From IMG/VR virus record IMGVR_UViG_3300026533_000010, positions 1 through 40,002 of that record: 40,002 nucleotides of DNA. One strand, 5' to 3'. Positions within the stretch are counted from its first letter, which is position 1. Each line of letters opens with the position of its first letter. A model generated the notes under the pieces. The model ran no database searches and was not told the origin of the DNA. It was given only the letters and a program-made list of their open reading frames with translations. The position numbers were made by a program, and so were the translations under genes. The stretch comes from a virus. Shown piece by piece: positions 17,294 to 26,743 of the stretch.

Positions 17294-17827
17294 TTATTCT
17301 TTAATTTCTAAGTGAAAATTAACTGGCTTACCGTTGTTTTTCACTATATAGTCATTCACACCTTTTTCAAGGCATCTATATCTATATTCATTATTTACAA
17401 ATTCACGGTTAAACTCAGCTGTTTTGTCTTTATCAAAAGTTACAGTAATTGATTTAAACCACTCATACTCTCTCTTTAATACAATATCAGTAGGGTAAGT
17501 TTTATCAGTCAGTTTAAGTGCCTTAAATGCAATAATAGCATCTATATCTTCACCTATTGAGCCATAAGGCTCTATTGCTGACTCTTTACTTCTATAACCA
17601 TAGGCTCTATTTCCATCAGCTCCTACAGTCATTGATAAGTTTACCATCATAGGAGTAACAGTACCCCCTACTTGAATAACACCCTTATCAACTGCATCAG
17701 CTAAAACTTTATTAGCTTTAAATTGAGAGGGTAGCATTTTAGTATTAATAAACTTTTCATTAAAATAAAGCTTACCTACTCTAAAATGCTCACCTTTTCT
17801 ATTACTTCTAGCAAATACAGTAGCCAT
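17294..17827 (-). CDS. Decoration-like protein sharing modules with both neighbours
   Basis: This 177-residue protein shares its N-terminal 55 residues with the acidic repeat protein downstream. Its C-terminal 115 residues (MTVGADGNRAYGYRSKES and on) resemble the 180-residue protein upstream. It lies immediately after the capsid gene group, so a capsid decoration or head fibre function is likely. It may be an intermediate of gene duplication and exchange. Confidence 0.7.
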   Translation of the reverse strand: MATVFARSNRKGEHFRVGKLYFNEKFINTKMLPSQFKANKVLADAVDKGVIQVGGTVTPMMVNLSMTVGADGNRAYGYRSKESAIEPYGSIGEDIDAIIAFKALKLTDKTYPTDIVLKREYEWFKSITVTFDKDKTAEFNREFVNNEYRYRCLEKGVNDYIVKNNGKPVNFHLEIKE

Positions 17828-17830
17828 AAT

Positions 17831-18373
17831 TTAAACCTTAGCTCTAATTGCTAGAGGTACTGATTTACCCTCATTCTCTAAGAAATATCGTCTTAGTTGC
17901 TGGTCATCAGTGTTTTGATAGCGATATTCATCACCTACAAGAGTTCTTTTAAGCTCAATAGTCTCATCTTTACCATCATAACTAAACTCAATCAAAAGAC
18001 TCTCAATCCAGTTATGCTGAGTTGTTAAGATAATTTCAGTTTTTTGATAAGTTGCTTTTAAAATTCTAAGAGCTAAGATAATTTCTTCACCATCTGAAAT
18101 ATCACCATAAGCATCAAGCTCTGACTCTTCACCTCTGTAACCATAAGCTACATTTCCATCAGTTCCTACAGTTAAGTCAAACTGAAAAGCCTCTAGCTCA
18201 GGTGCATTAGAGCTGTCTATATTTAGCCACCCATTATCTAAAGCACCAGTGTGAGCTATGCTTGAGAAAAACTCATCATAGCTCATAGCTGTTTCTTTAA
18301 AATCAACCCCTACAGCTTGCCAACCAAGCTGATAAGGTCTCTCTGACTCACCTCGCTGTAAGATGATACCCAT
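17831..18373 (-). CDS. Decoration-like protein with VGxDGNxAYGYR module
   Basis: This 180-residue protein lies directly after the major capsid gene, two bases away. The C-terminal part carries LTVGTDGNVAYGYRGEES followed by a beta-sandwich-like run of alternating hydrophobic strands (IILALRILKA, EIILTT, LLIEFSYDG). The same module appears in the next gene. It may be a surface or adhesion domain. Function inferred from position. Confidence 0.68.
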   Translation of the reverse strand: MGIILQRGESERPYQLGWQAVGVDFKETAMSYDEFFSSIAHTGALDNGWLNIDSSNAPELEAFQFDLTVGTDGNVAYGYRGEESELDAYGDISDGEEIILALRILKATYQKTEIILTTQHNWIESLLIEFSYDGKDETIELKRTLVGDEYRYQNTDDQQLRRYFLENEGKSVPLAIRAKV

Positions 18374-18375
18374 AA

Positions 18376-19284
18376 CTAGATACCATCAGTAAACGAAATA
18401 GAGTAAGGCTGGTGTACTGCTACCCCAGCTGTCTGTAAGTACATAGGTACTTTGTAGCTTAGGTTAATCTCTTGTACAGCTAATACTTGTAATTCCTCAG
18501 GAATCTCAAGAGTAAAGTTATCAGGTGATTTGTTTACTGTTACCATACGGTCAGTACCACCAGCACCAGCACCCTTACACTCAGCATACGATTTGAAAAC
18601 AACGTTTAAGTTCATTTCACAAAAAGTTGCTACAGTAGTATCAGTACCATCAGCCATACGAGTAGATTTGAGGATAGCAAGCTTACTAGCTGGTAACCAA
18701 ATTTCGTTAGCCTCAAAAACACCTTTAGTAAGGTCAATTTGAGCAACTACAGTAGCTTGTACATCATCGTACATTTGTTGAGCTGTAGTAGTAGGATTAT
18801 CCCAGTTACCAGTGATAGCACTACCAGCTGGAATATTAGGAGCATTGAAAAAACCTTGTAATTTATACTTTTCATCACCTGACCAGGCAATCATATTTAA
18901 CTTTTGCTCTATCGCTTTTTGTGAAGCCATAGCTCTACGAGACTCTAAATCAATATTAGCTAAAGCTGAGCTTTTCACTTCTTTTACTGAATAAGCAAAA
19001 GCATTTCCAAGCATAGCTACCTTAACTTGATATTCTTCCATCACAGAGTCAGCTATAGGTAAATCATCACTAGCTGTAGCGATAATTTTCGCCTCACCAG
19101 TCTCATCAAATTGTCTAAAAGTGATATATTCAGCACCAGCATCACCCTCATAAGAAATAGGAAAAGCCTCACGAGCATTTAGCTGAGGTCTCTTATAGTC
19201 GAAAAGTCTATCAGAGATTTGATTAAGTTGCTGGTCTAAAAATAGAGACTCTTGAGCATCTAAGTGTGTAATTATTTTTTGCAT
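18376..19284 (-). CDS. Major capsid protein (DUF2184-like)
   Basis: This 302-residue protein resembles DUF2184 capsid proteins of the HK97 fold: an N-terminal helical arm (LDQQLNQISDRLFDYKR), RMGITFRQFDE-like strands around residue 55, an SVKEVKSSALANIDLESRRA spine helix, ANEIWLPASKLAIL, and a C-terminal beta part with PMYLQTAGVAVHQP. The gene follows the protease and cement genes in the usual order. Confidence 0.88.
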   Translation of the reverse strand: MQKIITHLDAQESLFLDQQLNQISDRLFDYKRPQLNAREAFPISYEGDAGAEYITFRQFDETGEAKIIATASDDLPIADSVMEEYQVKVAMLGNAFAYSVKEVKSSALANIDLESRRAMASQKAIEQKLNMIAWSGDEKYKLQGFFNAPNIPAGSAITGNWDNPTTTAQQMYDDVQATVVAQIDLTKGVFEANEIWLPASKLAILKSTRMADGTDTTVATFCEMNLNVVFKSYAECKGAGAGGTDRMVTVNKSPDNFTLEIPEELQVLAVQEINLSYKVPMYLQTAGVAVHQPYSISFTDGI

Positions 19285-19299
19285 TTTATACCCCTTTAC

Positions 19300-19770
19300 T
19301 TACGGTAAGTTTATTGTAACTTGAGCTAATTCACCATCAGCACTACCAGTAGCCCAAACAGCACCAGTTAATTCTACAGCACCAGTAGTTCCACCAGCTG
19401 TAGCACTCGCACCCATTTGACCCTCTTTACCTGACTCATTGAGTACAAATACTTTTTCGCCAGCTTTAACAACACCTACAGCTCTTACAAGTATTCTACC
19501 TTGTCTAAGTACACCTACTGCATCATTAACATTATACTGAGTAGTACCACCGATACTATGACTCTTAGCTACTGCTACTGTAACACCAGCGATAACTTTA
19601 GTACCATCAGGTAAACCTACCTCTTGACCAGCATCATCATTTAAACATACTGCTACACCAAACGGTAAAGCTACTAAAGTGCTATGACTTACTATATTGT
19701 GACCCTGAGTGTCAGCTACTAAACCAGCATATCCTACTGGTGTGTACTGACCAAAATCTGTTTGTGGCAT
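19300..19770 (-). CDS. Capsid cement/decoration protein
   Basis: This 156-residue, Gly- and Val-rich beta protein resembles the structural cement proteins encoded just before DUF2184 capsid genes. It has GFAGLVAD-like sequence at the start and LRQGRILVRA in the middle. Such proteins bind the capsid surface at three-fold sites and stabilise the head. The ribosome site is AAGGGG, seven bases before ATG. Confidence 0.75.
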   Translation of the reverse strand: MPQTDFGQYTPVGYAGLVADTQGHNIVSHSTLVALPFGVAVCLNDDAGQEVGLPDGTKVIAGVTVAVAKSHSIGGTTQYNVNDAVGVLRQGRILVRAVGVVKAGEKVFVLNESGKEGQMGASATAGGTTGAVELTGAVWATGSADGELAQVTINLP

Positions 19771-19780
19771 TTTAAACCCC

Positions 19781-20833
19781 TTATCTTTTATCTTTTTGAG
19801 CTTGAATAAACTGCTCTCTTTTTGAGTCTACATTTAGACCACCACTAGCATCAGCATTTAAGCCACTGGCAATACTTCTACCAGCCACTAGCTTAACATT
19901 GTTATATGTTCTCTCTACCTCATCGTCTGAGAGAGAGTCAAGGTTAGTTACACCCTGAGATACTAAATACGACTCAAAACCATTTCGCTTAACTAAAGCA
20001 TCTACTCTAACACTGATAGCCTCATCACTAGCCTTAGCTTTTAGCTGAGTGATTTGCTCATCTTTTTTTTGTAACTCTATGCCAGCATCAGAGAGAGTCT
20101 TTAGACTGTTACTAGCCTCAGCCATCAGTGAGTCATTACGAGATTTTAAAGTCTCTAATAGTTCTACCAGTGGCTCAGCACTTACAGATAAATCATAATC
20201 TATACCATCAAAGTTATAAACTTTTTTTTCTGTATTTCTATTGAATAAGCCCATATTAACCCTCTCTTTATTTTTGCTTGTCGTTATTGTATCAGATTTT
20301 ATAACACCAGTTTTAGCATCAAAATTTAATTTACAGCTACCACCACAGCGACCCTTAGGTACAATCGCTAAATGATTTGCTATCATACCTACTTGCTCAT
20401 AGTGTCCTAGCTCATCGTTTTTAACTAACTCATTAAGACTGTAGCCCTCTGATAGCTCTACAGTACCAGCCTCTATCTGACTTATAACATCATCATCATA
20501 AACTATAATATCAGCTACTAGGTTATCATCAACTCTACGAGGGTTAATAACAGTACCTACAATATGCTCTTTATAGTTCACACCGTTTACCATTTCCTCA
20601 GGGTGAATATAAGTAAGAGGTGACCCATTTAGAGAGTCAAGGTGTGACTGGCTAAAAAGCTCATCGTGACCTCTATTCTCTATTCTGATACCATTAGGCT
20701 CACTAGCATCATTGTAGTCCAATATGCCTACCTTAGCTATGATAGAGTCAGTGAATTTAGTAAAACCATTAGCCTCAATAACATTCTTATCAGCTCTAAC
20801 TAGATATTTACCACCGTATGTAATTATTTCCAT
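19781..20833 (-). CDS. Prohead protease with scaffold domain (DUF2213-like)
   Basis: This 350-residue protein has an N-terminal DUF2213-type domain: LTYIHPEEMV, VELSEGYS and MIANHLAIVPKGRCG, the Ser and His expected of U9/U35-type prohead proteases. The rest (about 195-350) is a helical, coiled-coil-like scaffold segment (ELLETLKSRNDSLMAEASNS). One polypeptide therefore probably serves as maturation protease and scaffold. Confidence 0.82.
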   Translation of the reverse strand: MEIITYGGKYLVRADKNVIEANGFTKFTDSIIAKVGILDYNDASEPNGIRIENRGHDELFSQSHLDSLNGSPLTYIHPEEMVNGVNYKEHIVGTVINPRRVDDNLVADIIVYDDDVISQIEAGTVELSEGYSLNELVKNDELGHYEQVGMIANHLAIVPKGRCGGSCKLNFDAKTGVIKSDTITTSKNKERVNMGLFNRNTEKKVYNFDGIDYDLSVSAEPLVELLETLKSRNDSLMAEASNSLKTLSDAGIELQKKDEQITQLKAKASDEAISVRVDALVKRNGFESYLVSQGVTNLDSLSDDEVERTYNNVKLVAGRSIASGLNADASGGLNVDSKREQFIQAQKDKR

Positions 20834-20835
20834 AA

Positions 20836-21348
20836 TTAAGCCTTTTTACTATCCATTCTGCGACCACCAGTACGACTAGAGGCACTTAGTCCATCTTTAC
20901 GAGCCGAGTCCTCATATTCTAGTCTTTGCTCGTCTCTTATTTTTCTCTCAGAGTCCTCAAAAACTCTACGGGCTGTATCTTTTTCAGCACCTCTTAAAAT
21001 TCTATCATTCCAGCCTTTATAGTAGAAATCTACATACCAGCCCTCACCCTTTACAAAACCCATAACAACTTTAGCACCATCATAGCCATTATATGTAATT
21101 AATACTTGACCAGTTCCTATACTGCTACTATCTTTACGAGCTGAGTCATAATTCATAAGCTCTTGAAGTAGTGGTGTATCAGTAACTACACTACCCTCAG
21201 TATCGCCAAATAAAGCATTGTTATCGCCTATTACATACCAAGTGTTACCTCTTTTTTCATAAAATATATTTCCTAGTTTTACAAGCTTATCAGCATCTTT
21301 ACGACCTATAGCACCAGCTGAGAGGCTGGCTTTATCATATCGTTTCAT
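20836..21348 (-). CDS. Small modular head-region protein
   Basis: This 170-residue protein carries a module FYEKRGNTWYVIGD...TPLLQELMNYDS that is also present in the 668-residue protein upstream. It includes several short linkers of the type SARKDS or SERKIRD. The C-terminus is very basic and probably disordered. Its stop and start overlap with neighbours in the packaging-head operon. Function unknown; a minor virion component is likely. Confidence 0.68.
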   Translation of the reverse strand: MKRYDKASLSAGAIGRKDADKLVKLGNIFYEKRGNTWYVIGDNNALFGDTEGSVVTDTPLLQELMNYDSARKDSSSIGTGQVLITYNGYDGAKVVMGFVKGEGWYVDFYYKGWNDRILRGAEKDTARRVFEDSERKIRDEQRLEYEDSARKDGLSASSRTGGRRMDSKKA

Positions 21349-23354
21349 TACAGCTCTCTCATCATATTGTTAAGCTCTGAGTAGTTTAAATCGCCATCAG
21401 TCCAAGAGATACCATCAGGAGTAGCACCACTAAGACCAGCATAAGCTACAAAGTCTTTATATGTACCATTGTTAGCCTCAGCCATATACTCTTGAGCCAT
21501 TTGATATAGACCGTAATCGTTACCTATCCATAAAGCCACATTCCAAGTAGCACGGTTAGCCCAGCCATTGTACTCATCTTTTCTCTCTTCATCAGTACGG
21601 TCAGCTGAGTCATTACGATACTCTTGAAATTCTTGATTAAGTGAGTTATAGTCTAAATCAGGGTCAGTCCAGCTAACACCATCAGGTGTAGAGCCACTTA
21701 AACCAGCATAACCAATAAAGTCACGGTAAGTAGGGTTACTAGCACTCTTAGCATACTCTACGGCTGTTTGATAGATACCATAGTCATTAGCAATCCATAG
21801 AGAAACATTCCAGCTCTCATAGTTTTTGTGACCATTGTATGACTCATCAGCTCTAATAGCTTTAAATGTAGGCATTTTAGAGTCAAGATTTACTTTAGCA
21901 TCTTTATTCTCTTCTTTAGGTGCTGGTTTCTCTTCTTTTTTCTCTTTTTCTATAGGGTTACCATCTGCATCAAGCTCAGGCTCATCATCTTCTTTTTTGT
22001 CTGCTGGTTTTTCCTCAGCATCAAAACGACCACTATTTCTATATTTCTCTAGTGCCTCTTTTGCTGAGTTTAAATTACCAAAAGTTTTACTTTTTTCTAC
22101 CACAGCACCACCTTTACCATCTGTAACAACTACTTTTAGACCCTGACCTGACACATCGTGAATAGCAATCCATTTTCCAGTATCAGGCGATAATTTACCA
22201 GTTTCTAAATTTTGAGAATTAGATATACCATCAGCTCTCTCAGATAAATCTATATTATGTCTCTTAGCAAATAGCATAGCCTGAGGCTCTGAGTCAAACC
22301 GTTTCTCATAAGCATCTGTTTTAAGTAAGTATTGTTTACCATCTTGTTTAAGTGTATTCATTGTTTTTCCTTGAGTTTGTTTTGAGTCATAATTCATAAG
22401 CTCTTGTAGTAGTGGTGTCGAGGTAACTTCTTTACCTTTTTCATCAGAGAAAAATTTATCTTTATCTCCTATCTCATACCATTTACCGTTCACTTTTTCA
22501 TAAAATACACCACCAAGAGTAACCGTGCTTGCATCGCTACGAGCTGAGTCATATCCTACTAGGTCATACTGTAGTGCAATTCTTCTACCTAGAGTATCTG
22601 AGTCTTGTTTAGGTGTAAAACCATCGACCTCAGTAGAGCCATCAGGATTAAGTACATAATAATAATTTGCACTACTATCACTCTGCACTATTACTCTCAT
22701 ACCGTTTGACAATTTCTTATCAAAATCAGTTACAATAGTTTCACCACCTTGACCAGTAGCTCCACTATTCCAAGCTTGAATACTGTCTTTACGAGCATCA
22801 GCACGAGCTGAGTCATATCCTACTAGGTCATACTGTAGTGCAATTCTTCTACCTAGAGTATCTGAGTCTTGTTTAGGTGTAAAACCATCGACCTCAGTAG
22901 AGCCATCAGGGTTAAGTACATAGTAATAATTTGTACTACTATCACTCTGTACTATCACTCTCATACCGTTTGATAATTTCTTATCAAAATCAGTAGTTAT
23001 TTTCTCACCACCCATACCAGTAGCTCCACTATTCCAAGCTTGAATACTGTCTTTACGAGCATCATCCATCAGCTGACCTCTACTCAAATTCATAGGTGCT
23101 ATAATTCTTTGATACCAAGCATCTCTCTCTGAGCCTGAGAATTGAGTCATTAACTCTCTCTCAGCTTGCACATCGTATTTACCACGACCTACCTCATAGT
23201 GAATATTATTAAGCACATAAGCCATAGTAGCACTAGGGTTTTCTCTCACTGTAGCCTTAGCTATATCCTCTATTGTACTAACCATTCTAAAAGTGTCTAC
23301 TGCATCAGCACGACCTAGTGATTTTCGCTTGTTTTTATTACTAAATAAGCCCAT
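21348..23354 (-). CDS. Modular repeat protein of the head region
   Basis: This is a 668-residue mosaic. It contains two nearly identical 88-residue units (about residues 97-272) with ARKDSIQAWNSGATG and GFTPKQDSDTLGRRIALQYD, one FYEK...LQELMNYDS module shared with the next gene, a KEDDEPELDADGN acidic linker, and two C-terminal domains with W-NVxLWI-NDYG (one reading NRATWNVALW) that also occur in an early gene at 34399. Short RxDS or RKD linkers join the units. I know no characterised homologue. It could be a minor capsid, ejection or DNA-binding protein. Confidence 0.72.
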   Translation of the reverse strand: MGLFSNKNKRKSLGRADAVDTFRMVSTIEDIAKATVRENPSATMAYVLNNIHYEVGRGKYDVQAERELMTQFSGSERDAWYQRIIAPMNLSRGQLMDDARKDSIQAWNSGATGMGGEKITTDFDKKLSNGMRVIVQSDSSTNYYYVLNPDGSTEVDGFTPKQDSDTLGRRIALQYDLVGYDSARADARKDSIQAWNSGATGQGGETIVTDFDKKLSNGMRVIVQSDSSANYYYVLNPDGSTEVDGFTPKQDSDTLGRRIALQYDLVGYDSARSDASTVTLGGVFYEKVNGKWYEIGDKDKFFSDEKGKEVTSTPLLQELMNYDSKQTQGKTMNTLKQDGKQYLLKTDAYEKRFDSEPQAMLFAKRHNIDLSERADGISNSQNLETGKLSPDTGKWIAIHDVSGQGLKVVVTDGKGGAVVEKSKTFGNLNSAKEALEKYRNSGRFDAEEKPADKKEDDEPELDADGNPIEKEKKEEKPAPKEENKDAKVNLDSKMPTFKAIRADESYNGHKNYESWNVSLWIANDYGIYQTAVEYAKSASNPTYRDFIGYAGLSGSTPDGVSWTDPDLDYNSLNQEFQEYRNDSADRTDEERKDEYNGWANRATWNVALWIGNDYGLYQMAQEYMAEANNGTYKDFVAYAGLSGATPDGISWTDGDLNYSELNNMMREL
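22539..23066 (-). repeat. 264-bp tandem duplication within the modular protein gene
   Basis: Two copies, 22539-22802 and 22803-23066, are nearly identical with scattered synonymous and single changes. The unit encodes 88 residues in frame. The few differences suggest a fairly recent duplication or gene conversion. Confidence 0.92.
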
Positions 23355-23402
23355 TGTAACCCCTTGTAAGTTTTTTAATTACTGTATTATAGTTTAATTT
23401 TA

Positions 23403-24416
23403 CTATTCTGTTTTAGCTATAGCTTGATAATCCTCTATATCATCTAAATCAATTACAGAAATAGCCGTACATCTGCAATTTATAGGAGTTCCAGCCCATA
23501 TAGCACCACCGTAGTAGTCTATCTCTTTACCTCTATCACCAGTGACATTTTTAGTCTCAAAAGTACCGTTTTTTTGCTTGACATTTACCTGACCACTACA
23601 AGTAACAGCTATGTTATTCTCTTGTAACCACTCACGAGTAATTCCAGTCTTAGTAGGGTACATTTTACCATCATAAGCTCTATGCTGGCATCGGACACGT
23701 TCATCACCACTTGTAGACCACATAGATTTATCTATACCTAAGTCATTTTGTCTTGTTTTAGTTAGATTAGTGTTAAGGTTTCCTACCTCATTTCTAGCCC
23801 ACAGCTTAGCTTTTTTAACCACTTGCTCATTAGTCAAGTTTATAGTATTTCCACCAGCTATAGGGTCAAGCAATTTAGACTCTATCTCAGTGGCTCTAAG
23901 CCCACTCATATAGTCTCTAGTGATTTGCTCTCTGAGCTTTTCTACAGTATCTACAAGGTATCTATCAAGCACCTTATCATTAGAGGTAACCCAGCCACTC
24001 ACCAGCTCTTTACTAAACTCTGTTTGTGGTAAATAAAAGTCTACACCTAGCTCTTTATTTACACCCTCTGTAAACTTCTTAGTATTCCATTTCTCTATAT
24101 CCTCAGCAAACTGCTTGTACCAGCTCTTATAGCCCTTAGGTACTTTTACACTGTTTGCTAGAGAGTCAAAAAAGTTGTTTAGCTGGTCTATATAGCCATC
24201 AGTTCTATCTAGTGAGTCAGTACGAGGCATACGGTTAAGCTCACTTTGTACTAGGTCTCTGATTTGCTCAGTAATCTTGAGCATTTCTTCTCTGAGTACC
24301 TTGTTAAGTGACCTCTCTATGCCAGCTGGGTACTGGTCTTTGATTTTAATCTGCTTACGAGTAGTTTTACCATCATCATAGCACCCCTTACAGTAGCTCT
24401 TAAAATCAAAACTCAT
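23403..24416 (-). CDS. SPP1 gp7-like head morphogenesis protein
   Basis: This 337-residue protein has the pattern of the phage Mu F / SPP1 gp7 family: an N-terminal helical part, KKAKLWARNEVGNLNTNLTK, WSTSGDERVRCQHRAYDG and a C-terminal INCRCTAIS, with the Cys and His typical of this family. Such minor head proteins bind the portal and help DNA delivery. The start overlaps the portal stop by one base (TAATG). Confidence 0.85.
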   Translation of the reverse strand: MSFDFKSYCKGCYDDGKTTRKQIKIKDQYPAGIERSLNKVLREEMLKITEQIRDLVQSELNRMPRTDSLDRTDGYIDQLNNFFDSLANSVKVPKGYKSWYKQFAEDIEKWNTKKFTEGVNKELGVDFYLPQTEFSKELVSGWVTSNDKVLDRYLVDTVEKLREQITRDYMSGLRATEIESKLLDPIAGGNTINLTNEQVVKKAKLWARNEVGNLNTNLTKTRQNDLGIDKSMWSTSGDERVRCQHRAYDGKMYPTKTGITREWLQENNIAVTCSGQVNVKQKNGTFETKNVTGDRGKEIDYYGGAIWAGTPINCRCTAISVIDLDDIEDYQAIAKTE

Positions 24417-26314
24417 TATTTTCTCACTCTACCATAAGTACCGAGTTTTAAGCCCTTTTTAGCCCAGTTCTTGAGTGCATTTACTGTCTTAAAAGTGATA
24501 TACCCCTCTACAAGACCATCAGCTCTATCAGCATCCTCAGCATCATATTTAGCATCAATCTCAGCAATCAACTCTCTCTCTCTTCTTTTGTTATATTTCT
24601 CAGGATTATCTCTTTTATCATCAGATAACACCTTTTCTCTCATAGCTTTTTTTCCTACTCTTTTCGCCTCTGATTTATTTGAAGATATACCAAACTCATT
24701 TACACCGTGACTAGGGTCTGATACTTCCCAGTGCCACTCATTACCATATCTGTATAAATTTACACCATATCCACTAGCATACTCTATTCTTTCAAACTCA
24801 TCAGCATCTTTACGAGAATTATCTTTTTTAACACTCTCATCCTTAGGTGTAGCCTCTTTTTTAGGCTCTGTTACTGGTGCTGGCTTATCTTCTATAATCG
24901 TTTGAGGTGCTGGTGCTTGCTCAGGTGTATCACCAGCTTGCATACCAGCTATAAGCTCTTGAGCCTCATCAGGGTCAGGCAACTCATCATCAGCCTCTTT
25001 ATCTTCATCAAGATTTGTATAGTATTTGTTTTGCATAAGGTCTTTTCTGACTTCCTCAGGTGTGACTACACCCTCTCTGATATATGAGGCATCAGCACTA
25101 GCTAACTGAGATTTAACTTGAGCCAACTCTTGAGGGTTAAGCTGGAATAAGCTCGTAAATTCAAAGCCTATAACTCTTGATAATTTACCCTTATCATCTT
25201 TTTTATCAGCATCTTTTTTAGACTTCTTATCATCACTAGGTTTTTGAAATTTAAGCACTACACCCATAACCTCAAGTAACTGCTGTAGAGGCATAGTCAT
25301 TTCAGTCTCTTGATAAGCTAAAATCTTGTCATACCAGCTAAGAAGTAGCTCTTTTTGACCAGCATTAAGACCACCGTTATTACGACCTACTAGAATAAAC
25401 TCAGGTATATCAATAGCTGTAGCTAGATTTGTGAGCTGATTTTTCTGTATCTCTGAAATACCCCCAAACTGATAAGCTGTCCTCTCTTGTTTCATTTCAG
25501 AGTCTAGCAATACTGAGTTAGTGATACTCTTTTGCATATTGATATTAGAGTATAAGTTTGTTAATTCCTCACTACTCTCAGATAAGAGTAATTCAGTCAG
25601 GTTAGGTATGTAAATAGTGTCATATTTAGCCTCTGATACAAGTGTAGCTACACCAGCATCAAGCATCTGAGAGTTTTTGACTGTTTGTAGTGTACGGCTG
25701 ATAATACTAGCACCCCAGCCTCTATATCTTCTACTACTTCTTTGAGATACTTTGAGACCGTAAAACTTTAATAGTCTTGAGGTGTGTACTGTCTTATGTT
25801 TACCGTTAAGGGTACTGAATTGATATATCTCAGGCTTGCCATAGTCTTTACTCTCTATGTCATCATTCCAGCTCTTAGGGTGTATAGTCTTAGCATCAAG
25901 TACGATAAGATTTAACAACTCTTTAGCACTCTTATAGTCAAGTGGCTCATCAGGATTTTTACCATCATTTACTACCATCATAATAGCTGACCCACCGTAC
26001 AATCTAGCCCAAGTTAAAGCCTCTTTAAACTTACCTTGCACATCAAAATCAGTCATCATATCTTCTAGCTCTTCTACCTTTTTTGGCTCAAGAGCTGTAT
26101 CGTATGTAATCCACTTACGAGTCATTTCATAAGGCACTGTATCGCACATTTTACCTATAATCCAGTCACCCTCGTATAAATGCTCTAGGGTATTGTATGG
26201 CACTTTACCATTAGGAGTAAACTCAGCATACGACCCCTTATCTTTACCAGTACCTACACCAGTCACAGCATTTGACCAGCCATCTTTATTAAACTTTGCT
26301 TTTTTCTTAGCCAT
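24416..26314 (-). CDS. Portal protein (DUF1073-like) with C-terminal extension
   Basis: This is a 632-residue protein. Residues 1-370 match the DUF1073 portal type (IIGKMCDTVPYEMTRKWI, ARLYGGSAIMMVV, SRLLKFYGLKV, NNGGLNAGQKELLLSWYD). A long Lys/Asp-rich and Pro-rich linker follows (about 370-505). A separate C-terminal domain (about 510-632) carries YGNEWHWEVSDPSHGV and ends in a basic tail with GYITFKTVNALKNWAKKGL. Typical members of the family are shorter, so the C-terminus may be an added module. Confidence 0.87.
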   Translation of the reverse strand: MAKKKAKFNKDGWSNAVTGVGTGKDKGSYAEFTPNGKVPYNTLEHLYEGDWIIGKMCDTVPYEMTRKWITYDTALEPKKVEELEDMMTDFDVQGKFKEALTWARLYGGSAIMMVVNDGKNPDEPLDYKSAKELLNLIVLDAKTIHPKSWNDDIESKDYGKPEIYQFSTLNGKHKTVHTSRLLKFYGLKVSQRSSRRYRGWGASIISRTLQTVKNSQMLDAGVATLVSEAKYDTIYIPNLTELLLSESSEELTNLYSNINMQKSITNSVLLDSEMKQERTAYQFGGISEIQKNQLTNLATAIDIPEFILVGRNNGGLNAGQKELLLSWYDKILAYQETEMTMPLQQLLEVMGVVLKFQKPSDDKKSKKDADKKDDKGKLSRVIGFEFTSLFQLNPQELAQVKSQLASADASYIREGVVTPEEVRKDLMQNKYYTNLDEDKEADDELPDPDEAQELIAGMQAGDTPEQAPAPQTIIEDKPAPVTEPKKEATPKDESVKKDNSRKDADEFERIEYASGYGVNLYRYGNEWHWEVSDPSHGVNEFGISSNKSEAKRVGKKAMREKVLSDDKRDNPEKYNKRRERELIAEIDAKYDAEDADRADGLVEGYITFKTVNALKNWAKKGLKLGTYGRVRK

Positions 26315-26731
26315 CTATCTAACCTCTTTGTATTTTTTTTCTGCTACGAGCTTTGCTAACAATATTTCAAGGATTATACCTATAGGGTCAAGAGAGTGAG
26401 CCATAGACCTTATAGTGGTGCTATCCAAGTTTTTATCTGCTTGTATAGCCTCTAAAAGTTTTTCGGCTTTTTTCTCTAAATAAACCAAGTCAATACGGTC
26501 AGGGTACTGCTTAACATACTTTTTTGCTGTCCTTTTATCCATCGCTATTAGGATAAAAAGAGCATCTTCAAACTGGTCTATCTGAAAACTCTTAATAGCA
26601 TTTCGTATATGAGCAATACTCATATAAGGCTTGAGGGTTTTAGTCTCTTTAATCGCATAACACAGAGCCTCTGTATTAAAATTAAATGCCTCATTTACTA
26701 CATACCATTGAGTTAAGATTTGATTTTCCAT
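26315..26731 (-). CDS. Unknown helical protein between terminase and portal
   Basis: This 138-residue, strongly helical protein ends directly before the portal start. It has an EALCYAIKETKTLKPYMS segment and a Lys-rich C-terminus. Nothing in it names a family. A role in packaging or as a portal partner is inferred from position only. Confidence 0.62.
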   Translation of the reverse strand: MENQILTQWYVVNEAFNFNTEALCYAIKETKTLKPYMSIAHIRNAIKSFQIDQFEDALFILIAMDKRTAKKYVKQYPDRIDLVYLEKKAEKLLEAIQADKNLDSTTIRSMAHSLDPIGIILEILLAKLVAEKKYKEVR

Positions 26732-26743
26732 ACGATATTATAC

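Noticed and set aside
22539-23066. The 264-bp duplication as an assembly artefact
   Set aside because: The two copies differ at scattered positions, so they are distinct sequences, although long reads would settle it.
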